From Thermodesulfobacteriota bacterium (GTDB taxonomy: Bacteria > Desulfobacterota > Syntrophobacteria > BM002), in assembly GCA_947259475.1 (NCBI GenBank), contig CAMYLW010000367.1:1-5611 (forward strand): a stretch of DNA of 5,611 bases, read 5' to 3'. A program made the translations under genes and the position numbers. The notes beneath the pieces are model-generated. The model had not been told where the DNA came from, searched no databases, and saw only the letters and a list, made by a program, of their open reading frames with translations. Shown here piece after piece: positions 1 through 5,391 of the stretch (position 1 is the stretch's first letter; each line of letters begins with the position of its first letter).

Positions 1-106
1 CGGCGTCATTAGGTCATTATGCTTCGCTGTCATTTGTTGTAAGAGGTAAGGGCACTAAAAATCTCCTGCGCTTGCAAGCACCGAGTTGTCAACCTCTGGT
101 GCGCAA
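1..106. other. Intergenic DNA at left edge, no supportable gene
   Basis: No gene can be supported in these bases. They lie downstream of the minus-strand VOC gene. GTCATT occurs at 5-10, 13-18 and 29-34, i.e. in an 8-base register with one missing unit, and there is a 10-bp palindrome GCTTGCAAGC at 70-79. No GC-rich hairpin followed by a T-run is visible on the minus strand, so no intrinsic terminator is called for the VOC gene. A tiny minus-strand frame from ATG at 33 runs off the left edge but has no ribosome-binding site and is too short to judge. Confidence 0.5.
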
Positions 107-496
107 TCAACTCTTACTTTTTGGCTCCTGCACCACCTCAACCAGGAGCCCCTCAAGGGGATTGAGAAAGTTGACCAGGAGCCCCTGGACGGGGGCGGCC
201 GCTGGCTCATCGAATATGAGGTCACCCGGCGAAAAGGGCAGGGGATTCCGGACGTCCTCGACGGCAAACGCGATGTGGTGGAGGACGGACTTGCCCCCGA
301 GGAACTTGACGAGCCTCGACTCCGGCTCGGGGACAACGAATTCGATCATCGGAAACCTGGTCGAGAAAGCAACAGCACACTGAAAGGCCGGCACCGGTCC
401 CCAGACCAGCGGCTCATTGTCCTTAAGTCGCTCCCGGCACAGATTCTCGGCGACGCTGACCGACCGCACCACCATCCCCACGTGATGGAATTTCAT
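107..496 (-). CDS. Glyoxalase/bleomycin-resistance (VOC) fold protein, methylmalonyl-CoA epimerase-like
   Basis: A 129-residue single-domain VOC protein. Enzymes of this superfamily use two paired beta-alpha-beta-beta-beta modules to hold a divalent metal. Module one opens with HHVGMVV (residues 4-10) and module two with HHIAFAVEDV (73-82). By analogy with methylmalonyl-CoA epimerase, the likely metal ligands are His5, Glu52 (in IEFVVPEPES), His74 and Glu120 (in LLVEVVQE). The stretch VVPEPESRLVKFL followed by LHHIAF closely resembles epimerases, but the protein is slightly short and no mutase or cobalamin gene is nearby, so the substrate is unproven. I chose ATG at 496 because GGGGAG at 501-506 lies just upstream and MKFHHVG is where the first strand normally begins. 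The frame is open to 559, but the extra 21 residues are read from a 7-bp repeat. The gene is 164 bases after the TPR gene, so it may have its own promoter. Certain as a VOC protein, tentative as an epimerase. Confidence 0.85.
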   Translation of the reverse strand: MKFHHVGMVVRSVSVAENLCRERLKDNEPLVWGPVPAFQCAVAFSTRFPMIEFVVPEPESRLVKFLGGKSVLHHIAFAVEDVRNPLPFSPGDLIFDEPAAAPVQGLLVNFLNPLEGLLVEVVQEPKSKS

Positions 497-520
497 GGCG
501 CTCCCCACTGTTATGGGCGA

Positions 521-548
521 AAGGCACAAGGCACAGGACGCAAGGCAA
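521..548. repeat. Degenerate tandem 7-bp repeat, four units (AAGGCAC type)
   Basis: Four consecutive 7-base units are seen: AAGGCAC at 521 and again at 528, AGGACGC at 535 and AAGGCAA at 542. The first two are identical and the others are degenerate. The patch lies between the TPR and VOC genes, immediately upstream of the VOC ribosome-binding site. Slippage-generated intergenic repeat is the simplest reading. Confidence 0.6.
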
Positions 549-627
549 AGAAAATTCAAAAATAGGGAAGGGCATCAATAATGGCGCGCGCAAAGCGGTA
601 TCATTGGTCCGATCACCGCCCATATGA

Positions 628-655
628 CTGTCTCCTGTCTGCTGCCGGCTGTCTC
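628..655. repeat. Degenerate tandem 7-bp repeat, four units (CTGTCTC type)
   Basis: Four consecutive 7-base units are seen: CTGTCTC at 628, CTGTCTG at 635, CTGCCGG at 642 and CTGTCTC at 649. First and last are identical. The patch starts six bases beyond the stop codon of the TPR gene, on its downstream side, and has a different consensus from the patch at 521-548 but the same period. Confidence 0.6.
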
Positions 656-660
656 TGGTT

Positions 661-1413
661 TCACCGTGTGTCTCGCTTGTCCGGGGCAGGCAAAACCACC
701 TTAAAGATTACTACGAACAACAGTACAATCATTGCGACAAGTCCTACTCGGCGAGCACTTGTGGCGTTGATGTAATCGGAATCGCTTGCATCAGATGCCA
801 GAGCATCCGCAACGGTGAAGTACCTGTAATCGTAGTGTTCGGGATCCATAGTGTAAGCTTTGTTATAATCTGCTTCAGCTAGTTCGCTTTGGCCCAACAG
901 TTTGTATGCCTTCATTCGGGTTGTATAGGCCCTGCCAATGATTGGCTCAATACCACGGAGAGCAATGGCCTTGCTCGCGTCCTCGATAGCCTCTTCGGCC
1001 CTTCCTTTCAACAAATAGGCCTCTGCCCGATGGCTGTAAGCACTGGTTAGTTTGGGATCCAGTTCAACGGCCCGGGTCAAGTGGGCAATCGCCTCATCAT
1101 AGTACCCTTCTTCTACATAAGCTAAGCCAAGCATTCTAAAAGCCTCTGAGTCGTGGGGATCCATATCGGTAACCTTGCGGAAATCCTCAATCGTCTTGGA
1201 GTATTGCTCCCGATAATAATAGAGCCTCCCACGCTTCTCATAGACAGAGTAGAGTCTCGGATTCAACTCCAGTGCTTTGGTGAAGTAACGAATCTTCTCT
1301 CTCGTCACGGTGCTTCGAACCCCCAGGTCGTAGTAATACATAGCATCCTGACTCCAGGCTGTACTAGCGACAAGAATTAGGGAGCCTATTACACCAATCA
1401 GTATTTTCGTCAT
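661..1413 (-). CDS. TPR-repeat protein with signal peptide and C-terminal membrane anchor
   Basis: A 250-residue protein of unknown specific role. Residues 1-21 form a signal peptide (basic MTK, hydrophobic ILIGVIGSLILVAS, probable cleavage after AWS). Tetratricopeptide repeats follow, a protein-interaction scaffold: a weak one at about 20-53, then clear ones at about 54-87, 88-121 and 122-155, and a final one at about 159-193. The clearest landmarks are YTKAL-like FTKALELNP (44-52), LGLAYVEEGYYDEAIAHLTRAVELDP (within 95-120) and AYLLKGRAEEAIEDASKAI (within 132-150). A short acidic linker (DALASDASDSD) leads to one hydrophobic segment at about 223-241 and a charged tail KRDTR. The repeats would lie outside the cytoplasm, held to the inner membrane by the C-terminus. 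ATG at 1413 is chosen for its strong GGGAGG at 1422-1427 with 8-base spacing and for the signal peptide directly after it. An upstream in-frame start at 1470 adds 19 residues that hide the signal peptide. It follows metF by 72 bases. Confidence 0.85.
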   Translation of the reverse strand: MTKILIGVIGSLILVASTAWSQDAMYYYDLGVRSTVTREKIRYFTKALELNPRLYSVYEKRGRLYYYREQYSKTIEDFRKVTDMDPHDSEAFRMLGLAYVEEGYYDEAIAHLTRAVELDPKLTSAYSHRAEAYLLKGRAEEAIEDASKAIALRGIEPIIGRAYTTRMKAYKLLGQSELAEADYNKAYTMDPEHYDYRYFTVADALASDASDSDYINATSARRVGLVAMIVLLFVVIFKVVLPAPDKRDTR

Positions 1414-1424
1414 CTCAACTCCCT

Positions 1425-1459
1425 CCCCTCGAGACTCGTCGACAGCTCTCGTCGAAGGG
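1425..1459 (-). promoter_or_regulatory. Possible hairpin next to the TPR gene ribosome-binding site
   Basis: Read on the minus strand, CCCTT followed by CGACGAGA at the 5' side can pair with TCTCGAGGGG at the 3' side: ten base pairs including one wobble, with a 3-base bulge. An alternative pairing of CCCTTCGA with TCGAGGGG uses overlapping bases. The 3' arm ends against the GGGAGG ribosome-binding site, so folding could limit access to it. There is no T-run, so it is not a standard terminator. CTCGTCGA also occurs directly repeated at 1435-1442 and 1448-1455. Function is speculative. Confidence 0.25.
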
Positions 1460-1485
1460 CTAATGCTCACAGTAAGAGACAGGTG

Positions 1486-2412
1486 CTAGATCGCGGCCTG
1501 TTTCGGCACAAACTCGCCGGCCCGATCCTTCAGTTGCTGCCAGATTGTGCGGACCGGCTCGGTTTTGTTCAAGCAGTAAAAATGAATGCCTGGGGCACCT
1601 CTTCGCAAAAGATCCCCACTCTGCTCGATAGCGTATCTGGTACCTCTCTTGACTGTTTCTTCAAGATCGTGCGCAACCGGCGCAAATATCTTGTGCACCT
1701 CCTGGCAGATGTAAGCACCACAAGTATCACAGAAGCGAAGAAGCTTCTGGTAGTCCATGATAGGCAATACACCGGGTATTATCGGTACCTCCACGCCAAC
1801 AGCCGAAACGCGTTCGAGATAGTGTGAATACGAGGGATTATCAAAGAAAAGCTGGGTTATAACAAACTCCGCACCGTGATCGACCTTTATTTTGAGATAG
1901 GCGCTGTCAAGATCCTCCAGGGGGCAATCTATATGGCATTCCGGGAATCCCGCCACTGCTATGCTAAAAGAATCATCCCCCACCTCTTTGAGCAGGTCTA
2001 TGAGCTCGTAGCAGTACTCTAAACCTCCCTCGATCTTTTTAAACTTTTCTCCCATTTCTTGGGGCGGGTCACCGCGAAGGGCAAGTACATTTCTCACTCC
2101 TGCGTCTTTCATGAGCTCGATATGTCGGCTGAGCTCCTCGACAGTCTGGTTCACGAGGGTAAAATGATGCATGCAGGTGATCCCGAACCGGTCCTGGATC
2201 TTCTTTGTTATATCGAGGGTGGACCTGGTAGTGGACCCGCCCGCCCCGTAGGTAACGGAAATGTAGTCGGGCTCGAGCTCTGCGAGCTCTTCAATGGTCC
2301 CATACAGGTTTTCTATGCCCTCGGATGTTTTAGGTGGAAAGACCTCGAAGGAAAATACAGGGTCCCCTATCTTCATCTTTTCTGCGTAAATATCAGCTAT
2401 TTTTTTTATCAT
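1486..2412 (-). CDS. metF: 5,10-methylenetetrahydrofolate reductase
   Basis: A 308-residue cytoplasmic FAD-dependent TIM-barrel enzyme that reduces 5,10-methylene-THF to 5-methyl-THF, the methyl donor for methionine synthesis. In acetogenic or sulfate-reducing anaerobes it also belongs to the methyl branch of the Wood-Ljungdahl pathway. Length fits the bacterial family (E. coli about 296). Visible landmarks are FSFEVFPPK (20-28) with Glu23 matching the E. coli proton-donor Glu28, SVTYGAGGSTT (52-62), NVLALRGDPP (108-117) with Asp115 matching the FAD/folate-region Asp120, the ITQLFFDN strand, IIPGVLP, and HFYCLN near the C-terminus. In place of the common HLTC motif it has HHFTLVNQT (82-90), a modest variant. 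ATG at 2412 is chosen because AAGGA at 2420-2424 precedes it by 7 bases and the family starts here. An in-frame GTG at 2475 would add 21 unconserved residues. It is 69 bases downstream of typA, so co-transcription is likely. No zinc-finger or iron-sulfur partner subunit gene (MetV type) is seen in the window. Confidence 0.96.
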   Translation of the reverse strand: MIKKIADIYAEKMKIGDPVFSFEVFPPKTSEGIENLYGTIEELAELEPDYISVTYGAGGSTTRSTLDITKKIQDRFGITCMHHFTLVNQTVEELSRHIELMKDAGVRNVLALRGDPPQEMGEKFKKIEGGLEYCYELIDLLKEVGDDSFSIAVAGFPECHIDCPLEDLDSAYLKIKVDHGAEFVITQLFFDNPSYSHYLERVSAVGVEVPIIPGVLPIMDYQKLLRFCDTCGAYICQEVHKIFAPVAHDLEETVKRGTRYAIEQSGDLLRRGAPGIHFYCLNKTEPVRTIWQQLKDRAGEFVPKQAAI

Positions 2413-2481
2413 GTCTTTATCCTTGCCTCGTTTCTTTAGCACGAGAATGTTTTTGGACTGAGATGATCCGAGCACGTTCGC

Positions 2482-2970
2482 TCAGGCGACCGCCTTTCTC
2501 TCCGCTGCCGCATTAAGGTGCCGCTGTTTCGCCGTAAGGACCGCCTTTCGCAACCGCAGGGATTTGGGCGTCACCTCAATTATCTCGCCTTCCTTTATGA
2601 AATGGATCGCCCCCTCCAGCGTCACGATCCTGGGTGGTGTCTGAATGACATTCTCGTCCCTGCCGGCGGCGCGCATATTGGAGAGCTTTTTCTCCTTGCA
2701 GGGATTTACGTTGATATCTTGCTCCCGGTTGTGCTCGCCTACAATCATGCCTTCGTACACGGGTGTGCCCGGGACGATGAAGAGCTGCCCTCGCGGGGCG
2801 AGGTTGAAAAGGGCGTAGGCAACAGCCTTTCCCTGCCTGTCGGCCACTATGGAGCCGGTGTACCGTGTTGGAAAGGCACCTCTGTACAGATCATACCCCG
2901 CATAGTAGCAGTTCATGATACCCGTACCTTTGGTGTCGGTGAGAAACTCCTCCCGATAGCACGATCCCAA
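2482..2970 (-). CDS. Possible separately translated TypA C-terminal fragment
   Basis: The reading frame holding the end of typA can begin at TTG 2970 and gives 162 residues: four junction residues, then the end of domain V and the TypA-specific C-terminal domain that binds the ribosome. AAGGAG at 2978-2983 is an almost ideal ribosome-binding site, seven bases from this TTG. Those bases also encode Lys-Glu in the upstream frame, so the match may be chance. Whether the fragment is made, or would fold alone, cannot be told from sequence. Listed only because the initiation signals are unusually good. Confidence 0.25.
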   Translation of the reverse strand: MGSCYREEFLTDTKGTGIMNCYYAGYDLYRGAFPTRYTGSIVADRQGKAVAYALFNLAPRGQLFIVPGTPVYEGMIVGEHNREQDINVNPCKEKKLSNMRAAGRDENVIQTPPRIVTLEGAIHFIKEGEIIEVTPKSLRLRKAVLTAKQRHLNAAAERKAVA

Positions 2971-4219
2971 TAAAATTCTCCTTGCAGTCCACGAAGAGGT
3001 GCTCCATGGGCTCGTATGTCGCGCCGTTCCGGTGCCTGTAGATGACCTCGGGACGCCCTACGCAGAATTCGAAGCCCTCCCTTCTCATGGTTTCGATGAG
3101 AATGGCCATCTGGAACTCGCCTCTGCCCTTGACCACGAAGCTCTCTCTGTCTCCGCCGTCCTCCACCTGTATGGCGACGTTTCTCAGCGTTTCTTTGAAA
3201 AGCCGCTCGCCAACCTTACTCGCCTGAACGTATTTCCCCTCTGTGCCAGCAAAGGGCGAGGTGTTGATGGTGAAGCGCATGGAGACTGTGGGCTCCTCCA
3301 CCTTGATCCGCTTCAGGGGCTTTGGTGAATCATGGGTGCAGATGGTGTCGCCTATCTTGACTTCCTCGACCCCAGCCAGCACGACGATATCACCGGGTTC
3401 GGCACACTCCGTCTCCTGGAGCTTCAACCCCTCGTAGACCTGGAGTTTTGAGACCTTGAGGGAAATCTGCTGTTCCAGCGCGTCGAGGCAAACCACGGAA
3501 TCATTGCTTCTCGCCCAACCATTGACGACCCTACCTATGGCCAGTCTGCCCAGATAGTCGGAGTAACCAAGGTCGGCCACCAACATCTGAAAGGGTTCGT
3601 CGGGGTCATAGGAGGGCGGGGGTACCTGCTCCACGATGGTGTCGAAGAGCGGCCGCAGATCCTCGCCCCTCTGCTCTAGTCCCTTCTGAGCAATGCCCTC
3701 ACGCCCTATGGCATAGATGAGGGGAAACTCAAGCTGCTCCTCGGTGGCGTCCAGATCTATGAAGAGATCGTATATCTCGTTAAGGACCTCATTAGGACGG
3801 GCATCTTGGCGGTCAATTTTGTTGATGACCACGATGACCTTCAGCCCAGCCTCCAGTGTCTTTTTGAGCACGAAGCGGGTCTGAGGCAAAGGCCCCTCTG
3901 AGGCATCTACCAGGAGCAAGGCAGCGTCAACCATGGCGAGGGCCCGTTCCACCTCGCCGCCGAAATCGGCATGGCCGGGCGTATCGAGGATGTTTATCTT
4001 CGTGCCTTTCCAGTTAACCGCACAGTTCTTCGCCGCGATGGTGATGCCTCTCTCACGTTCCAGCTCCAGGTTGTCCATGATCCTGTCATCGATTTCTTGT
4101 CCCGCCCGGATAAGACCGCTTTGTCTGAACATGGCGTCAACAAGCGTGGTCTTTCCGTGGTCCACGTGGGCAATAATGGCGATGTTCCGCATCCGGGTGT
4201 TTTTCACAAGACTACTCAT
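2482..4219 (-). pseudogene. typA: TypA/BipA translational GTPase, broken by an internal deletion with frameshift
   Basis: TypA/BipA is a ribosome-binding GTPase of the EF-G/LepA class, important in stress, cold and ribosome assembly but often dispensable otherwise. The N-terminal frame (4219 to about 2960) has AHVDHGKT (17-24), RGIT (57-60), DTPGHADF (79-86) and NKID (133-136), then beta-barrel domain II and domain III. The usual SA-type G5 is replaced by YAIGREG. This frame continues normally to LFVDCKENFIGIV (residue 420), then reads 22 foreign residues to a stop at 2891. The conserved C-terminus resumes in another frame at 2958 with YREEFLTDTKGTGIMN and runs 158 residues through NREQDINVNPCKEKKLSNMRA to a stop at 2482. 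Compared from memory with intact TypA, about 35 codons of domain V, including the RGLIG segment, are absent. Loss of 104 nt would make the total an in-frame ~613-residue gene. Coding is otherwise clean, so the break is recent or an assembly fault. ATG 4219 is the likely start; Met10 is an alternative. Its ribosome-binding site is weak (AAGGG about 10 bases upstream). Confidence 0.9.
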
Positions 4220-4263
4220 TCCACGCTATCCCTTCTGAAAACAGCAAATAAAACAGATGGTGG

Positions 4264-4291
4264 AGTATAGTCATTTTTGAAAGGAATGCAA
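4264..4291 (-). promoter_or_regulatory. Candidate sigma-70-type promoter for typA-metF
   Basis: On the minus strand, TTGCAT (4286-4291) and TATACT (4264-4269) are separated by 16 bases. The -10 box matches TATAAT at five of six positions and the -35 box matches TTGACA at three. It sits about 45 bases before the typA start. The -35 box lies inside the left arm of the 18-bp inverted repeat. Predicted by eye. Confidence 0.4.
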
Positions 4292-4403
4292 GGCGAAAAG
4301 GCATAGGGCATGGAGTATAGGGTTGGAGGTTGGAGGAGCGCTACGCTTTAGGTTGGAGGCGTTATTCAGCTGGCAGCAGAACTCAGCCTTGCATTTCTTT
4401 CAA
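4277..4403. repeat. Inverted-repeat element, 18-bp arms with 91-bp interior
   Basis: Left arm TTGAAAGGAATGCAAGGC (4277-4294) matches the reverse complement of the right arm GCCTTGCATTTCTTTCAA (4386-4403) at 17 of 18 positions. The one mismatch would be a G-U pair in RNA, so the arms are fully pairable. The 91-base interior carries the degenerate 7-bp repeat. It contains no open frame, and no clear target-site duplication is seen outside the arms. It could be a short non-autonomous mobile element (MITE-like), a dispersed intergenic repeat, or a structured transcript leader. The element lies between the divergent typA and SDR genes and contributes the possible typA -35 box. Confidence 0.6.
4290..4338. 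repeat. Degenerate 7-bp periodic repeat, seven units
   Basis: Seven consecutive 7-base units can be laid out in one register. They are AAGGCGA (4290), AAAGGCA (4297), TAGGGCA (4304), TGGAGTA (4311), TAGGGTT (4318), GGAGGTT (4325) and GGAGGAG (4332). Neighbouring units resemble each other more than distant ones, as expected for stepwise slippage. GGTTGGAGG occurs at 4321 and 4328 and again at 4351, and TGGAGTATAG occurs at 4261 and 4311. The plus strand is strongly purine-rich and the patch sits inside the 4277-4403 inverted repeat. Confidence 0.5.
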
Positions 4404-4411
4404 TGGGGTGG

Positions 4412-4440
4412 TTGCCATACTACAAAAATTTGCTTAGGCT
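4412..4440 (+). promoter_or_regulatory. Weak candidate promoter for the SDR operon
   Basis: TTGCCA (4412-4417) and TAGGCT (4435-4440) are 17 bases apart. The -35 box is reasonable but the -10 box matches TATAAT at only three of six positions. Its placement would put the transcription start at about 4447, on the edge of the dyad at 4448-4463. Low confidence. Confidence 0.2.
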
Positions 4441-4447
4441 TATTTAG

Positions 4448-4463
4448 TTAACCCTAGGGGTAA
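4448..4463. promoter_or_regulatory. Operator-like dyad upstream of the SDR gene
   Basis: TTAACCCTAGGGGTAA is a 16-bp palindrome with one mismatched pair and a perfect CCCTAGGG core. It lies 15 bases before the GTG start and just upstream of the GAGG ribosome-binding site, where a repressor would block transcription start or elongation. No regulator gene is present in the window, so the binding protein is unknown. Confidence 0.35.
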
Positions 4464-4478
4464 GACTGTGAGGAATAT

Positions 4479-5375
4479 GTGAGTAGAGCAAGTAATTCAA
4501 TGGCTGGCAAAGTCTGCATGGTTACGGGGGCTAACTCTGGCATCGGCAAGGCCACCGCCCTGGAATTGGCAAATATTGGAGCTACTGTTGTTATGGTATG
4601 CCGCAGCCAGCAGCGGGGTGAGGTGGCCCTGGCTGAAATTAAACAGAAAAGCGGTAACGAACTTATCTCCTTGCTGCTGGCCGACCTTGCCTCCCAAGCC
4701 GCGATACGCAGGCTTGCAGAGGATTTCAACAGACAATACTCCGCACTCCATGTCCTCATCAACAATGCCGGTATTATCCCCAGAAAACTCCAGGTGACCG
4801 TGGACGGTTTTGAGACTCAGTTCGCTGTAAACCATCTCGCTCCATTTCTGCTCACTAACCTGTTGCTGGATATGCTCAAATCCAGTGCTCCGGCAAGGAT
4901 TGTGACCGTGGCTTCCGACATGCATAGGAGTGCGACCATCGATTTCGATGATTTACAGTCAGTTGGGTCCTATAGACCGGTTCGAGTATATTCCCAAACA
5001 AAACTTGCCAACGTCCTATTCACCTACGAATTAGCCAGAAAACTTCAGACAACAAAGGTTACTGCTAATTGTCTTCATCCGGGTATGGTTGCTACCAAGC
5101 TCCTTGCAGATGGCATTGGGATGCCGAGGGCACTCAAGTCAACCACCAAAGTGATAGGGTCCAGCCCTGAAAAAGGGGCCAAGACTTCAATTTATCTGGC
5201 AGCCTCACCTGAGGTGGAAGGTGTAAGTGGAAAATATTTCGTGAGACAGAAAGCCGTAGAATCCTCAAAGATATCCTATGACCAGAGCCTGGCCAGCCGG
5301 CTATGGAAACAGAGCGCTGAGCTGACAGGGCTATCCGAATCATCGCTAGGGTCGGTGGTCGGGCCAAGCAAATAA
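4479..5375 (+). CDS. Short-chain dehydrogenase/reductase, retinol-dehydrogenase-like
   Basis: A 298-residue NAD(P)-dependent oxidoreductase with a single Rossmann fold. The cofactor motif TGANSGIG is at 16-23, Asp69 is in the LLADLAS segment, NNAG is at 95-98, and the catalytic tetrad is Asn118, Ser146, Tyr171 and Lys175 (YSQTK). Arg42 after the second strand (VVMVCRS) suggests NADP(H), as in RDH11-14 and WW-domain oxidoreductase relatives. The stretch QFAVNHLAPFLLTNLL and the C-terminal RLWKQSAELTGL also fit that subgroup. It probably interconverts an alcohol and a ketone or aldehyde on a lipophilic substrate, but the substrate cannot be read from sequence. All catalytic residues are present. 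GTG 4479 is chosen because GAGG at 4470-4473 is 5 bases upstream. ATG at 4500 (Met8) also fits the family N-terminus but lacks a ribosome-binding site. The overlapping ATG at 4477 stops at once. The lipoprotein gene begins 16 bases after its stop, so the two are likely one operon. Confidence 0.93.
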   Translation: MSRASNSMAGKVCMVTGANSGIGKATALELANIGATVVMVCRSQQRGEVALAEIKQKSGNELISLLLADLASQAAIRRLAEDFNRQYSALHVLINNAGIIPRKLQVTVDGFETQFAVNHLAPFLLTNLLLDMLKSSAPARIVTVASDMHRSATIDFDDLQSVGSYRPVRVYSQTKLANVLFTYELARKLQTTKVTANCLHPGMVATKLLADGIGMPRALKSTTKVIGSSPEKGAKTSIYLAASPEVEGVSGKYFVRQKAVESSKISYDQSLASRLWKQSAELTGLSESSLGSVVGPSK

Positions 5376-5391
5376 TAGCATGGAGTCTAGT

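Noticed and set aside
70..79. Palindrome GCTTGCAAGC as a terminator or operator
   Set aside because: It is short with no loop or T-run, and a 10-bp palindrome is not rare enough alone to support a call.
497..559. A signal-peptide-like N-terminal extension of the VOC protein (MNFLCLASCALCLSPITVGSA)
   Set aside because: The extension is a read-through of the 7-bp repeat at 521-548. ATG 496 has a ribosome-binding site and begins exactly where the VOC fold does.
423..623. Minus-strand 66-codon frame between the TPR and VOC genes
   Set aside because: Its sequence comes from intergenic repeats, and it overlaps the real VOC start in another frame.
1414..1470. Upstream start for the TPR protein at 1470
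   Set aside because: It would bury the signal peptide behind 19 polar residues, and the strong GGGAGG site serves ATG 1413.
2059..2439. Plus-strand open frame opposite metF
   Set aside because: It is antisense to a clearly recognised enzyme and resembles no family.
2413..2475. Upstream GTG start for metF at 2475
   Set aside because: It adds 21 residues not typical of the family, while ATG 2412 has AAGGA at 7-base spacing.
2518..2973. Plus-strand open frame of 151 codons opposite the end of typA
   Set aside because: It is antisense to well-conserved TypA C-terminal sequence, and the protein has no recognisable motif.
2891..2999. Programmed ribosomal frameshift in typA
   Set aside because: A frameshift alone would not restore the missing ~35 conserved residues, and no slippery run such as AAAAAAG is present at the junction.
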